Counted from the stretch's first letter, positions 8,704 through 17,966 are shown. The stretch: DNA of 64,000 nucleotides from Bradyrhizobium sp. NAS96.2 (GCF_001908235.1 NZ_LGHK01000081.1:1-64000), one strand, 5' to 3'. Notes: generated from the letters alone by a model not told the origin. Made by a program: numbers and translations.

Positions 8704-9624
8704 ATGACTGACATGACCACACTCGATGTCGATGCCGTCAAGGCGTTCGTGACGATCGCCGATCTCAAGAGCTTCACCCGTGCCGCCGACGTGCTCGGCA
8801 CCACGCAAGGCGCGATCAGCGTGAAGTTGAAGCGGCTGGAGCGCCAGGTCGGCCACAGGCTGATCGAGCGGACGCCGCGGCTGGTGCGCCTGTCGGCCCA
8901 GGGCGCCGAGTTCCTTGCACCCGCGCGCGAACTGCTCACCGCGCATGATCGCGCCGTCGCCGGACTGTCGTCAGCCCGCCGCCGCTTTTCGCTGGGGATC
9001 GCCACGCACGTCGGCGCTCCCGAACTTCCCACCCTGCTCGCCCGGTTGAGTGCACATGATCCCATGCTCACGATCGAGGTGCGCCTCGACGATGCCCGTG
9101 ACCTGCTCGACACCTTCGATCGCGGAATGATCGACGCCGTGATCATCTTCCGGGACGACGATCGCCGCGACGGCGTCGTTCTTGGCCCCGATCATTTCGG
9201 CTGGTTTGCCACGCCGGACTTTCTCCATCGCGCCGGAGAGCCGTTTCGATTGGCGGCATCGTCACCCGCCTGCGGCATCCTCAACACCGCCACGCGTGCG
9301 CTCGACGCAGCCGCACTGCCGTGGACGGAAACCTTCCTCGGTTGCGGCGCTTTTGCCGTCGCCGATGCGGTATCGGCGGGCCTCGCGATCTCGGTGTTCT
9401 CTCGCCGAGTGGCGCCGCCCGGCACGATCGAGGTGACCGAGAAGTTCGGCCTCCCCGCCCTGCCTCCATCCGAGATCATGCTGCTGTCGACGTTGTCAGA
9501 CGCGAGGTCGCGCGCGGCGTTGAAGACGTTGGCAAGCGCCTTTCGCGAGCACCATCGTCCGCCCGCGAGCGCCGGCAGCGCAGCGGGGAACACGCGAACC
9601 ATCGCTGTCGCTGCCGGGTCCTGA
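8704..9624 (+). CDS. LysR-family regulator
   Basis: 306 residues. The N-terminal winged helix contains FTRAADVLGTTQGAISVKLKRLERQVGHRLIER (residues ~24-56), the classic LysR DNA-binding helix; the rest is the periplasmic-binding-like effector domain, shorter than average after the hinge. ATG at 8713 is an alternative start; neither has a strong ribosome site. Divergent to the DHA2 exporter, which it probably controls; effector unknown. Confidence 0.88.
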   Translation: MTDMTTLDVDAVKAFVTIADLKSFTRAADVLGTTQGAISVKLKRLERQVGHRLIERTPRLVRLSAQGAEFLAPARELLTAHDRAVAGLSSARRRFSLGIATHVGAPELPTLLARLSAHDPMLTIEVRLDDARDLLDTFDRGMIDAVIIFRDDDRRDGVVLGPDHFGWFATPDFLHRAGEPFRLAASSPACGILNTATRALDAAALPWTETFLGCGAFAVADAVSAGLAISVFSRRVAPPGTIEVTEKFGLPALPPSEIMLLSTLSDARSRAALKTLASAFREHHRPPASAGSAAGNTRTIAVAAGS

Positions 9625-9655
9625 ACAACCAGTGGTGCGCAATATCGCCTGCCGG

Positions 9656-10567
9656 CTAACGTCGTGCGCGGCCGGCGCGCTTTCCCTCGAACAGCGCGCG
9701 CTCCGATGCAAGCGCCTTGGCCAGAAAATCCAGCGTGGCGCGAATCCGCGCGGTGCGCCTGAGATCATCATGCGTCAACAGCCATAGCGCCGATCGCGGC
9801 TCGGCGAGCGGCTGCGGCGTCAGGCGGCGCAGCGCGGGCGCGAGATCGCCGACATAGCGGGGAAGCAGAGCCAGACCCATTCCAGCCACTGCTGCGTCGC
9901 GCAGCGCCGGAAGCGCATCGACGCGGCAGGCGACGCGCGCCGAACGCAGGTTCTTCCGCATCCAGTCCGCGATCACGGTCCCCGCCAGCGCGTCGTCGAG
10001 CCCGATCCAGTCATGCGCAGACAGATCCTTGTCGCCACGCCGGGCGAGATAGGCACGCGATCCGTAGACCGCATGGGCAATATCGGCGATGCGCCGTCCC
10101 ACCAGCAACTCGGACGGCGCCGGCGTCGGCCGGATCGCGATGTCGGCCTCGCGGCGCGTCAGGTTGGCCATCGCATTCGAGACGATGATCTCGGGCCGGA
10201 TTTCCGGATGCGCAGCGCGCATCGCCGGCAGATGCCGCACCAGCACCGCGCCGAGCGTGTCCGTGGTCGTGATCCGGACCGGACCCGACGGCCTGAGGTC
10301 CTGGCCCGCCAGCTTGCGCTCAAGCGCGAGCACCTCGTCCTCGAGCCGGGCCGCCGACGCTGCTGCGGTCTCGCCGGCCGGTGTCGGCGCATAACCGTCG
10401 CGGAAGCGCTCGAACAGCCGCGTACCGATCGCTGTTTCGATCGTACCCAGACGGCGAAACACCGTCGAATGCGTGACGCCCAGCCTGCGCGCCGCGCCTG
10501 AGAGGCTGCCCTCGCGCGCGACAGCGAGGACGAGCCGAAGATCATTCCAGTCGAGAGGACTGTGCAT
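9656..10567 (-). CDS. LysR-family regulator
   Basis: 303 residues from ATG 10567 (MHSPLDWNDLRLVLAVAREGSLSGAARRLGVTHSTVFRRL). The helix-turn-helix uses the HSTVFRRL variant common in the subgroup that includes AaeR/YhjC-like regulators. C-terminal effector domain complete. Longer starts (10609, 10702) would cover the divergent promoter. Divergent from a second DHA2 exporter with a small inverted repeat between the two genes. Confidence 0.88.
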   Translation of the reverse strand: MHSPLDWNDLRLVLAVAREGSLSGAARRLGVTHSTVFRRLGTIETAIGTRLFERFRDGYAPTPAGETAAASAARLEDEVLALERKLAGQDLRPSGPVRITTTDTLGAVLVRHLPAMRAAHPEIRPEIIVSNAMANLTRREADIAIRPTPAPSELLVGRRIADIAHAVYGSRAYLARRGDKDLSAHDWIGLDDALAGTVIADWMRKNLRSARVACRVDALPALRDAAVAGMGLALLPRYVGDLAPALRRLTPQPLAEPRSALWLLTHDDLRRTARIRATLDFLAKALASERALFEGKRAGRARR

Positions 10568-10593
10568 TTTTGCAAACTCACTTGGCGGTTCTG

Positions 10594-10607
10594 GATAATA
10601 CCTTATC
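10594..10607. promoter_or_regulatory. Candidate LysR box
   Basis: GATAA and TTATC flank TACC, forming a 5-4-5 inverted repeat inside an AT-rich patch of the divergent promoter, 26 bases before the LysR start. It fits the loose T-N11-A LysR consensus; sequence-only call. Confidence 0.4.
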
Positions 10608-10672
10608 ATGAACGGACAGGCCATCTTCCGGGTCGTTGGTGCGGCGCGCCGACGATGCAGAGGAGTTGGCTG

Positions 10673-12109
10673 GTGACAAGCGAGACCACCGAGACATTGC
10701 AATTGCAGGACACGCGGCCGGCAATGGTCGACCCGCGGCGCTGGCTGGCCCTGCCCGTGCTGCTGACGGGCGCCTTCCTGCCGATCCTCGACTTCAACGT
10801 GGTCAACCTCGCGCTGCCCGCCATTCGCGACGATCTCGGGGCGACGGCGAGCGAGGTGCAGTTCGTGATCTCGGCCTATGCCGCGACCTACGCGGTCTTC
10901 CTGATCACGGGCGGCCGGCTTGGCGATCTGCTCGGCCGGCGGCGCATGTTCCTGACCGGCGTCGCCGGCTTCACGATCGCATCGGTGCTGTGCGGTGTTG
11001 CATGGTCACCCACCGTGCTGGTCGGCGGACGGATCCTGCAAGGCCTCACCGCCACCGTGATGGCGCCGCAGGTGCTCGCATCGATCCGCGTGCTGTTCCC
11101 CGCGGCCGAACAGGGCCGCGCGCTCGGCTTCTACGGCGCGACGTTCGGTCTTGCTAACATCTGCGGCCAGGTGCTGGGCGGCGTGCTTGTTTCGGCACAT
11201 CCGTTCGGACTGGCCTGGCAGGCGATCTTCCTGATCAACGTGCCGATTGGCCTCGCCGCGTTCATCGGGGGCCTGCTGTTCCTGACCGACTCGCGTGCCG
11301 AGCATGCCCAACGGCTTGATGTCGGTGGCGTCGTCCTGCTGTCGCTCACGCTGGGCTGTCTGGTCTATCCGCTGATCGAGGGACGCGAATCCGGCTGGCC
11401 GGCCTGGATCATCGCGATGCTGCTGGCGTCTCCACTGATGCTCGCCGCCTTCGTCCGCTTCGAGGCGCAGCTGTCCGCACGCGGCGGCGATCCGCTGGTT
11501 GCCCTGCATCTGCTGCGCAACAGCGACTTCGTGATCGGACTCGTGATGGCGCTCGCCTTCTACATGCTGTCGTCGTTCTATCTGACCTTTGCGGTCTACC
11601 TGCAAAGCGGGCTGCATTTTTCACCGCTGGCGGCCGGCCTCGCCACCCTGCCCTTTGCGACGGGCTTCTTCGTGAGCTCGCTGGTGTCGTCGCTGGTGAT
11701 GCAATGGCTCCGCGCGCGCACGCTGACGCTTGGCTTCGCGCTCCAGGTCATCGGCTTCGGCATCGTGATGCTGTCGGTCGACGGAGTGCTTCCGCAGAGT
11801 GTGGAGTTCGGCCTGATCTGCGGCGGGCTCGGCTTCGGCACCGTGATGCCGTCGGTCATCAAGGCCGTGATCGGCAGCATCGATCCGCGCCATGCGGGCC
11901 TGGCATCGGGGATGATGATCTCGACCTTCCAGATCGGCGCAGCACTCGGCGTCGCCGTGATCGGCGGCGTCTTCTACAGCCTGCTCGGGCCGCATCCACA
12001 GGCCGGCGACTACGCCCACGCCTTCACGATCGCACTCGGCTGCAATGTCGCGCTGCTGGCGCTTGGCGGCTGGCTGTCGCTGTGGCTGCCGCGTGAGCCG
12101 GCCGCTTGA
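10673..12109 (+). CDS. DHA2-family MFS exporter
   Basis: 478 residues, fourteen predicted membrane segments; motif A region TGGRLGDLLGRRRMF and the DHA2 opening LPILDFNVVNLALPAIRDDLGA. I chose GTG at 10673 because AGGAG precedes it by 7 bases; the frame is open to 10562 but lacks a credible start there. Divergent from a LysR regulator and followed after 15 bases by a DUF1993 gene in the same direction, likely one transcript. Confidence 0.87.
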   Translation: MTSETTETLQLQDTRPAMVDPRRWLALPVLLTGAFLPILDFNVVNLALPAIRDDLGATASEVQFVISAYAATYAVFLITGGRLGDLLGRRRMFLTGVAGFTIASVLCGVAWSPTVLVGGRILQGLTATVMAPQVLASIRVLFPAAEQGRALGFYGATFGLANICGQVLGGVLVSAHPFGLAWQAIFLINVPIGLAAFIGGLLFLTDSRAEHAQRLDVGGVVLLSLTLGCLVYPLIEGRESGWPAWIIAMLLASPLMLAAFVRFEAQLSARGGDPLVALHLLRNSDFVIGLVMALAFYMLSSFYLTFAVYLQSGLHFSPLAAGLATLPFATGFFVSSLVSSLVMQWLRARTLTLGFALQVIGFGIVMLSVDGVLPQSVEFGLICGGLGFGTVMPSVIKAVIGSIDPRHAGLASGMMISTFQIGAALGVAVIGGVFYSLLGPHPQAGDYAHAFTIALGCNVALLALGGWLSLWLPREPAA

Positions 12110-12124
12110 AATCAGGAGAATTCC

Positions 12125-12634
12125 ATGACCGCACCGCTCTACGATGCGTCCGTCCCGGTGTTCCGGCAGATGCTCGACGCACTTGCCGATCTCCTGCGCA
12201 AGGGCGAGGCCCACGCCCGCGAACGTGGTCTCGATTCCGACGCCATGCTCGCGGCGCGGCTGGCGCCCGACATGCTGACGTTGGTCGGCCAGGTGCAACG
12301 GGCCAGCGATCACGCCAAGGGCGCCGCCGGGCGGCTCGCCGGTCTCGAGCCGCCGCCCTTCGCCGACGATGAACAGAGCCTCCCCGAGGCCCACGCCCGC
12401 ATCTCGCGGACGCTCGACTACATCGACACGGTCCCGGTTCGGGCATTCGACCAAGCGGCGGAACGCATCGTCACCTTGCCCTTCGGCGTCCCGCCGATGC
12501 CGGCAGCGCGCTACCTCCACGGCTTCGCGCTGCCGAGCCTGTTCTTCCACGTCTCCACCGCCTGCGCCATCCTGCGCCATCGCGGCGTGCCGCTCGGCAA
12601 GCGTGACTTCCTCGGCAACTACCTCCCGCAGTGA
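12125..12634 (+). CDS. DUF1993 family protein
   Basis: 169-residue, largely helical, soluble protein matching the DUF1993 family (DinB/YfiT-like four-helix bundle fold): MTAPLYDASVPVFRQMLDALADLL at the start and FHVSTACAILRHRGVPLGKRDFLG at the end are characteristic. GGAG lies just before the ATG. Function unknown; DinB-like members may bind metal or thiols. Follows the DHA2 exporter by 15 bases and ends 3 bases from the convergent peptidase stop. Confidence 0.8.
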   Translation: MTAPLYDASVPVFRQMLDALADLLRKGEAHARERGLDSDAMLAARLAPDMLTLVGQVQRASDHAKGAAGRLAGLEPPPFADDEQSLPEAHARISRTLDYIDTVPVRAFDQAAERIVTLPFGVPPMPAARYLHGFALPSLFFHVSTACAILRHRGVPLGKRDFLGNYLPQ

Positions 12635-12637
12635 GTC

Positions 12638-14101
12638 CTACTTCTTCGCGACCTCGCGAAGCGTGTTGTAGACCCACTCCGCGCCCTGCTTGACGGCCTC
12701 GACGCCGATCCTTTCGTCGTTGCCATGCATCCGGCTCAGGATGTCGTCGTCGAGCGGATAGGGATAGATGCCGTAGACGGGCACATTGCGCTCGCGCCAG
12801 GCGGTGGCGTCGGTGCCCGCCTCGAACATGGTCGGCACCAGGACCGCGTCCTTCCAGACCCGCTTGGCGTTACGATCCAGCGCGGCATAAAGCTCGGTAT
12901 CGACCGGCGAGCCCGGCATCTTGCTCCGCATCAGATAGGCGTCCCGCGCGGCCTGCTGCGTCAGCGAGGTCACGATGCTGACCTCAATGCCGGGATCGCC
13001 GACCACGCGCTTGATCTCGGCGATCATCTGGTCCGTCGTCGTTCCCGGAAGCAGCCGCGTATTCACGACCGCCTTGGCATCGCCTGGAATGACGTTGGGC
13101 TTGATGCCGGCGTCGATCATCGTGATCACCATGGTGTCGCGCAGCAGGGCGTGCAGCAGCAGGCTGTCCTTGGGATTGTCGGCGACCAGCTTCTTTCCGG
13201 CTGCTTCGAGATCGCCCTGGTCCTTCGCGGCCAACAGTTGCTTGATATCGGCTGCCGTCTGCTCCGAACTGATCGGCAGCAGCGCCTTGAAATAAGCCTC
13301 CGTCGCCGGCACCAGCTTGACGGCCGGATCGTGCGCCGCGAGCTTGGCCAGCGCCGCGATCAGGCGATCGTTAGCCATCGCGCCTGCCGGAAACGGCCGC
13401 GAGGAATGACCGGAGGGACCGGTCGCCTTCAAGGCAAAGGTCGCCGAGATCTTTTCCGCCGTCGTGACATTGATCTGGCGCACCCTGCCGTCGCGCTCCT
13501 GCAGGACGTAGCCGCCTTCGTTCAACGCGAATTCCGCGTCGATCTTGTCCCAATGGTCCTTCGCCAGCCACACCGTGCTGTACTGCCCCTGCTCCTCGTC
13601 GGCCTCGGCCAGGAAGATCACATCGCGCGCCAGCGGCGTCTTCTCTTCCGCCAGCCGCATCACCGCACTGGCGAAGACGGCGAGCCCGCCCTTGAAATCC
13701 ATCGCGCCGCGCCCGTAGACGAAACCGTCCTTTTCGACACCGGCGAACGGCTCCACGGTCCATTTCTCGCGTTCGACCGGGACGACGTCAGCATGCGCGG
13801 CGAGCAGCACCGGCTTCTTCGAGCCGTCACCGCGCAGCCGCGCGATGAAATGCGCCGCCTTGCCGTTCGGAGCGACGAAGATGTCCACCTCGGCGCCCAG
13901 CGGCGCGAACTGCGACTTCAGGTACTCGGCGAGCGCCCGCGTATCGCCCGGGCCATTCGAAGTATCGAAGGAGATCAGCTTCTTGAGCAGCGCAACCGTG
14001 CGGTCGCCCGGCTGCTCGGCGCGCGCATGTCCCGCTCCGGCGCAGGACAGCAACGCGGCAAGGGCCAACGCAGCGAGGCGGGTCTTGGTCGACGGCATCA
14101 T
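12638..14101 (-). CDS. Exported M20-family metallopeptidase
   Basis: 487 residues with a signal peptide ending GHARA-EQ, so periplasmic. Zinc-site residues are visible: H103 in AAHADVVPV, D135 in RGAMDFKGG, E169/E170 in EADEE, and a late His in SRMHGND. The dimerisation domain lies between (about 225-365). The overall pattern fits carboxypeptidase-S-like/ArgE-DapE members of M20 that hydrolyse dipeptides or acyl-amino acids. A GGAGGA site precedes the ATG. The MFS gene upstream on the same strand stops 71 bases before it; a peptide-use or signal-degradation role is conceivable but not shown. Confidence 0.85.
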   Translation of the reverse strand: MMPSTKTRLAALALAALLSCAGAGHARAEQPGDRTVALLKKLISFDTSNGPGDTRALAEYLKSQFAPLGAEVDIFVAPNGKAAHFIARLRGDGSKKPVLLAAHADVVPVEREKWTVEPFAGVEKDGFVYGRGAMDFKGGLAVFASAVMRLAEEKTPLARDVIFLAEADEEQGQYSTVWLAKDHWDKIDAEFALNEGGYVLQERDGRVRQINVTTAEKISATFALKATGPSGHSSRPFPAGAMANDRLIAALAKLAAHDPAVKLVPATEAYFKALLPISSEQTAADIKQLLAAKDQGDLEAAGKKLVADNPKDSLLLHALLRDTMVITMIDAGIKPNVIPGDAKAVVNTRLLPGTTTDQMIAEIKRVVGDPGIEVSIVTSLTQQAARDAYLMRSKMPGSPVDTELYAALDRNAKRVWKDAVLVPTMFEAGTDATAWRERNVPVYGIYPYPLDDDILSRMHGNDERIGVEAVKQGAEWVYNTLREVAKK

Positions 14102-14172
14102 GTTCTTCTTCCTCCCTCATGTGGTTTTGAAACAGGATAACTTGCGCCGCTCGCCCCAGGGAGTCCTCGAGC

Positions 14173-15351
14173 TCAAGAAGTTCCGGGGAACATCACCTTC
14201 AGCAAGGCGGCCGCGAGCAACGTCGTAATGGCGAGGCCGGTGGAGAGATAGAGCGCGCTCGCATCGCCGAACCGGTCGATCACGATCGCATAGACCAGGG
14301 GCGCCGCCGCGGGCAGGATGAAGCTCGGAACGATCAGCCGGCCGACCAGCGTGCCATAGCTGCGATGATCGAACAGGATCAGCGGCAGCGTTCCCCTTGT
14401 GATGGTCAGAATGCCGTTGCAGGCGCCGTAGAGCAGCGCGAAGGCGATCGCCATCTCCTTCGACGACCCGCTGAACAATCCGGCGATGAAGGAGAGCGGC
14501 ATGATCAGGCAAGCCATCAGATTGAGCGCCAACGGATCGAGCCGTGCACCGAACAGGATTTCGCAGAGACGCGCGGCGGATTGCCCAATGCCCCGGAGTG
14601 TTGCGATCCAGACGGCCACGGTGACGGTGAGCCCGAGACCTGAGAGCACCGCGATCATATGCGCCGACATGCCGGCATTCAGGAAGTTGGCGCCGGTCAT
14701 GATCACGGCATAGAGCCCGCCAGCCCCGGCAAGCTGCCGGCGGCTGGCGGCGCGTGGTTGCTTATGTGCCGGCGCTGCGGAGCTCGATACGCCGGCAAAC
14801 CTCTTGGTCGGGATCAGCACGTGCAGCGGGATCGTCAGCAATGCGAGACCGGCATAGACCAGCACCGCAATGCGCCAGCCGAACTGTTCCGAGAGCATGT
14901 GACCGAGCGGCCAGAACACGGTGGCCGCCAGGCCGCCGAGCAAGGTGATCCCGGACATCGCGCGGCGCGCCTCCGGTCCGCCGATCCGGGCCAGCGCGGC
15001 GAACGCCGCATCGTACAGCGTCAACCGCATGCCGAGGCCGAGAACGATCCACGATGCGTAGTAGGTACCGATCTGATGCGAGACCGCGAGACCGGCGCAG
15101 CCGAGCGCGTTGATCACGGCGCCTGCGACCATGACCTGACGGCCACCGCTTCTGTCTACCCACCTCCCCGCAAGGGGCGACGTCACCCCCATCACCAAAA
15201 GCGCCGCGGCGAATCCGCCGTAGACGATGTCGCGCCCCCAGCCGAGATCCGCTGAAATCTGCTCGCCGAATCCGCCGATCAGATAATAGGTCGCGCCCCA
15301 CGAGATCAGTTGAGCCAGCCCGAGGGCGGCCACGACGCGGCGAGCGATCAC
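14173..15351 (-). CDS. MFS transporter
   Basis: 392 residues with about twelve membrane segments (opening VVAALGLAQLISWGATYYLIGG, loop 2-3 SPLAGRWVDRSGGRQVM). Translation starts at GTG 15351, whose last bases form the stop of the upstream acetyltransferase gene (GTGA overlap), so the two are translationally coupled. The frame extends 26 codons further upstream but without a better start. Substrate unknown. Confidence 0.84.
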   Translation of the reverse strand: MIARRVVAALGLAQLISWGATYYLIGGFGEQISADLGWGRDIVYGGFAAALLVMGVTSPLAGRWVDRSGGRQVMVAGAVINALGCAGLAVSHQIGTYYASWIVLGLGMRLTLYDAAFAALARIGGPEARRAMSGITLLGGLAATVFWPLGHMLSEQFGWRIAVLVYAGLALLTIPLHVLIPTKRFAGVSSSAAPAHKQPRAASRRQLAGAGGLYAVIMTGANFLNAGMSAHMIAVLSGLGLTVTVAVWIATLRGIGQSAARLCEILFGARLDPLALNLMACLIMPLSFIAGLFSGSSKEMAIAFALLYGACNGILTITRGTLPLILFDHRSYGTLVGRLIVPSFILPAAAPLVYAIVIDRFGDASALYLSTGLAITTLLAAALLKVMFPGTS

Positions 15352-16133
15352 CGTGGCAATTCCCTCTCCGCGGGAAGCGTGGAGGCGCCCGGCCCCAGCG
15401 GCCGCTGCATCAGCACGGTGTCGACCCATTGCCCGAGCTTGAAGCCGACTGATCTCAGCGTTCCGACCATCTCGAAGCCCATGCGACGGTGCAATGCGAT
15501 CGATCCGGCATTGCCGCTGTTGCCGATCACGGCGATCATTTGCCGCCAGGGCCCCGTCTCCGATCGCTCGATCAGTGCCTGCAGCAGCGCAGCCCCGACG
15601 CGGCGGCCGCGCAGGGCTTCCGACACGTAGACCGAGTCTTCAATGGTGTTGCGATAGGCCGGCCGCGGCCGGTACGCCGTCGCATAGGAGTAGCCGGCCA
15701 CCCGTCCGTCAACCACGGCCACGAGATACGGCAGCCCCGCCGCCAGCACGGCGCTCCGGCGGCTGCGCATCTCGTCCACTGTCGGCGGCACCTCCTCGAA
15801 GGTCGCCAGCCCGTTGAGCACGTGATGGGCGTAGATGTGCTGCACTTCCGCCATGTCGACCTCTGTGGCGTCGCGGATCACTGTGGCTTCGCTGTCTCTC
15901 ATCCTTCCACTCTCGTCTTGCGGCATCATGCCTGTGCTTCGGCGGCGCGTCGGCGCATTCTGCACGCACCATGGGCTCATCTCGACATCGCTGCGCGACA
16001 GTCCGACATCAGCCAGCAGGCGATCGTCGAGCTCGCGCAGCGCCTGCCAGCGGCGGATGCGCGAATGCGGGGAGACCGCAAGATAGCGCCCCAGCTCGAC
16101 GATAACGCCGCCAATGCGCTTGAGGCCAGACAA
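15348..16133 (-). CDS. DUF1127-GNAT fusion, phosphinothricin-acetyltransferase-like
   Basis: About 261 residues. The first ~55 residues carry a DUF1127 (YjiS-like) motif, SRIRRWQALRELDDRLLADVGLSRSDVE, an Arg-rich stretch normally found in separate small proteins. After a linker, a complete GNAT domain starts near IRDATEVDMAEVQHIYAHHV and has the acetyl-CoA loop RGRRVGAALLQALIE and the terminal RRMGFEMVGTLRSVGFKLGQW of the Pat/YncA group that acetylates phosphinothricin or methionine derivatives. Start uncertain: TTG 16133 has GGGAG 6 bases before it; internal ATGs could give a GNAT-only form. Coupled to the MFS gene by a GTGA overlap. Confidence 0.75.
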   Translation of the reverse strand: MSGLKRIGGVIVELGRYLAVSPHSRIRRWQALRELDDRLLADVGLSRSDVEMSPWCVQNAPTRRRSTGMMPQDESGRMRDSEATVIRDATEVDMAEVQHIYAHHVLNGLATFEEVPPTVDEMRSRRSAVLAAGLPYLVAVVDGRVAGYSYATAYRPRPAYRNTIEDSVYVSEALRGRRVGAALLQALIERSETGPWRQMIAVIGNSGNAGSIALHRRMGFEMVGTLRSVGFKLGQWVDTVLMQRPLGPGASTLPAERELPR

Positions 16134-16185
16134 TGCCTGCTCCCGATCTGCCGAAGCCGTCGCTTGCCGGACTATGCGCTCCGGC

Positions 16186-16226
16186 CTTATATAAGTGAAG
16201 CTTTGATAACTTATGCGCAGCATAAG
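16186..16226. promoter_or_regulatory. LysR operator region with two palindromes
   Basis: CTTATATAAG (16186-16195) is a perfect palindrome and, 14 bases on, CTTATGC and GCATAAG flank GCA (16210-16226). Both share the CTTAT/ATAAG core and lie in the divergent promoter of the following LysR gene, the nearer one 10 bases before its ATG. They look like activation and repression half-sites of a LysR regulator; the nearer one would block its own gene. Confidence 0.6.
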
Positions 16227-16236
16227 AGGTACTTTG

Positions 16237-17136
16237 ATGAAGAACCTCAACCTCGACTATCTTGAAAGCTTCGCCGTCGTGATCGATAGCGGCAGCTTCT
16301 CCGCCGCGGCCGAGCGGTTGCAGCTCACCCAGCCCGCGGTGAGCCTGCAGGTGCGTCAGCTCGAAAAGAGCCTGAATGCGACCTTGATCGAGCGGGTCGG
16401 ACGACGGGCAAGGCCAACGGCCGCCGGCGTCGCCTTGCTCTCGCACGCGCAGCAGATCAACGCGGCGGTGACGTCGGCGGTCGACGCCGTTACGCAGCAG
16501 ACCACGGGAACGGCGGGCCGTGTGCGGCTCGGCACCGGGGCTACCGCCTGCATCTTCCTGCTGCCGCCGATCCTGAGGGAGTTGCGGGCCGCTATGCCCT
16601 CGCTGGAGATCACGGTCACGACCGGCAACACGGCGGAGATCGCGCGAGCCGTCGAGGACAACACGATCGACATCGCGCTGGTCACGCTGCCGGTGTCGGG
16701 ACGAAGCTTCGAGATCACCCCGGTCATGAACGACGGGTTCGTGCTGATCGCGCCGCGCGAGATGAAGCTGCCGGCGCGGATCACGCCGGAGGTGCTGGCA
16801 ACGAGGCCGGTTCTGCTGTTCGAGCCCGGCGGCAATACAAGGCGTACGGCCGACGAGTGGTTGGCGCGCGGCGGCGTGTCGCTGAAGCCGTTGATGTCGC
16901 TCGGCAGCGTCGAGGCGATCAAGGAGATGGTGCGCGCCGGCCTCGGCTGCGCGATCCTGCCCGGAATGGCGGTGCCTGCCAACACCAAGCGCGACCTGAT
17001 CGTCCGGTCGTTGTCGCCAAAGCTCTACCGCCGCCTCGCAGTCGTGATCCGCCGCGACAAGCGCCTCGACCGCGGCCTACGGCAGACTTTGTCTGCGCTG
17101 AAGGCGCTCTCGGCCGCAAAGAACGATGGCCGCTAG
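16237..17136 (+). CDS. LysR-family regulator
   Basis: 299 residues starting MKNLNLDYLESFAVVIDSGSFSAAAERLQLTQPAVSLQVRQLE, a textbook LysR winged helix, followed by a complete effector domain (RVRLGTGATACIFLLPPILRELR). The first ATG at 16213 lies inside the palindrome, so ATG 16237 is preferred. Divergent to the DUF1127-GNAT/MFS pair, its likely target. Terminated by a perfect hairpin starting at its own stop codon. Confidence 0.9.
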   Translation: MKNLNLDYLESFAVVIDSGSFSAAAERLQLTQPAVSLQVRQLEKSLNATLIERVGRRARPTAAGVALLSHAQQINAAVTSAVDAVTQQTTGTAGRVRLGTGATACIFLLPPILRELRAAMPSLEITVTTGNTAEIARAVEDNTIDIALVTLPVSGRSFEITPVMNDGFVLIAPREMKLPARITPEVLATRPVLLFEPGGNTRRTADEWLARGGVSLKPLMSLGSVEAIKEMVRAGLGCAILPGMAVPANTKRDLIVRSLSPKLYRRLAVVIRRDKRLDRGLRQTLSALKALSAAKNDGR

Positions 17137-17158
17137 GGAGGACGCCGTGCGTCCTCCC
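17136..17158. terminator. Perfect 10-bp hairpin between convergent genes
   Basis: GGGAGGACGC (17136-17145) and GCGTCCTCCC (17149-17158) pair perfectly around a 3-base loop, beginning at the last base of the LysR stop codon and ending 10 bases before the stop of the convergent DUF899 gene. No T-run, but the position and stability argue for a shared transcription end. Confidence 0.65.
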
Positions 17159-17168
17159 TGCTCCACCC

Positions 17169-17966
17169 TCAAGTCGCCTTGCGCTCCTGCTCGGCGATCT
17201 TGCGGAACGCAGCCTCGCCGGCGTCGGTCACAGCCGCCCACTTCGCGTTCGGCGCGGTCTCGACCTCGTAATTGTCGTGCCAGTTCCACCATTTGTAGGT
17301 TGGGCCCTGCGGATAGCCCTTCGGCGAGTCCTCCCAGAGCTCCTGACGGCCGAACGGCGTGATGTCGAGATAGCTCCACACCGTACCCATCGATTCGTCG
17401 CCGCGGCTGTTGACGAGACAGGTGCGGAAGATCCGTTCGCCGTCGCGAATGAAGACGTTGTGGCCGTGCCACTCGGCGACGCCGAAGTCTGCGTCGAAAC
17501 TGTCGGTGATCGTGTACCACGGCATCTCCCATTCCATCCGCGCCTTCAGCCGCGCGATGTCGGCCTGCGGCGCGCGTGATGCGTAGGCCAGCGTGGTGTC
17601 GCGCTGGTTGAGATGCGAGAGATGGCTGACCTGGTCGGCGCCGAGCGAGCAGCCGCGGCAGCCGTGATCCGGCCAGCCGAACACGCCGGGCTCGAAGAAC
17701 GCGCGGTAGATGATCAGCTGCCGGCGGCCCTCGAACAGATCGAGCAGGCTCACCTTGCCGTTCGGTCCCTCGAAGACATACGGCTTCTCGACCGCCATCC
17801 AGGGCATCCGCCGCCGCTCCGCCGCGAGCGCGTCGCGCGCCCGCACCTGCGCCTTTTCCTTCACCAACAGCTCCAGGCGCGCCGCCTCCCACGCCCCGCG
17901 TGACACCACGGGCGGCGTCTGCATTCCCGCCAGCCCGCCGTGATCGTTTTCAGCCGATTTGCTCAT
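17169..17966 (-). CDS. DUF899 thioredoxin-like protein
   Basis: 265 residues of the DUF899 family (thioredoxin-like fold). Diagnostic are WPDHGCRGCSLGADQ with a CxxC pair, VSHLSHLNQRDTTLAYASRAP, and WYTITDSFDADFGV. ATG 17966 has GGAG 7 bases upstream; longer frames run into the divergent operator. Many family members are annotated from genome data only; a redox or dioxygenase-associated role is suspected but unproven. Divergent from a MarR regulator with a strong inverted repeat between them. Confidence 0.85.
   Translation of the reverse strand: MSKSAENDHGGLAGMQTPPVVSRGAWEAARLELLVKEKAQVRARDALAAERRRMPWMAVEKPYVFEGPNGKVSLLDLFEGRRQLIIYRAFFEPGVFGWPDHGCRGCSLGADQVSHLSHLNQRDTTLAYASRAPQADIARLKARMEWEMPWYTITDSFDADFGVAEWHGHNVFIRDGERIFRTCLVNSRGDESMGTVWSYLDITPFGRQELWEDSPKGYPQGPTYKWWNWHDNYEVETAPNAKWAAVTDAGEAAFRKIAEQERKAT

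Noticed and set aside
12725..14140. 471-codon frame opposite the M20 peptidase
   Set aside because: Pure antisense shadow of a well-supported gene with clear zinc motifs.
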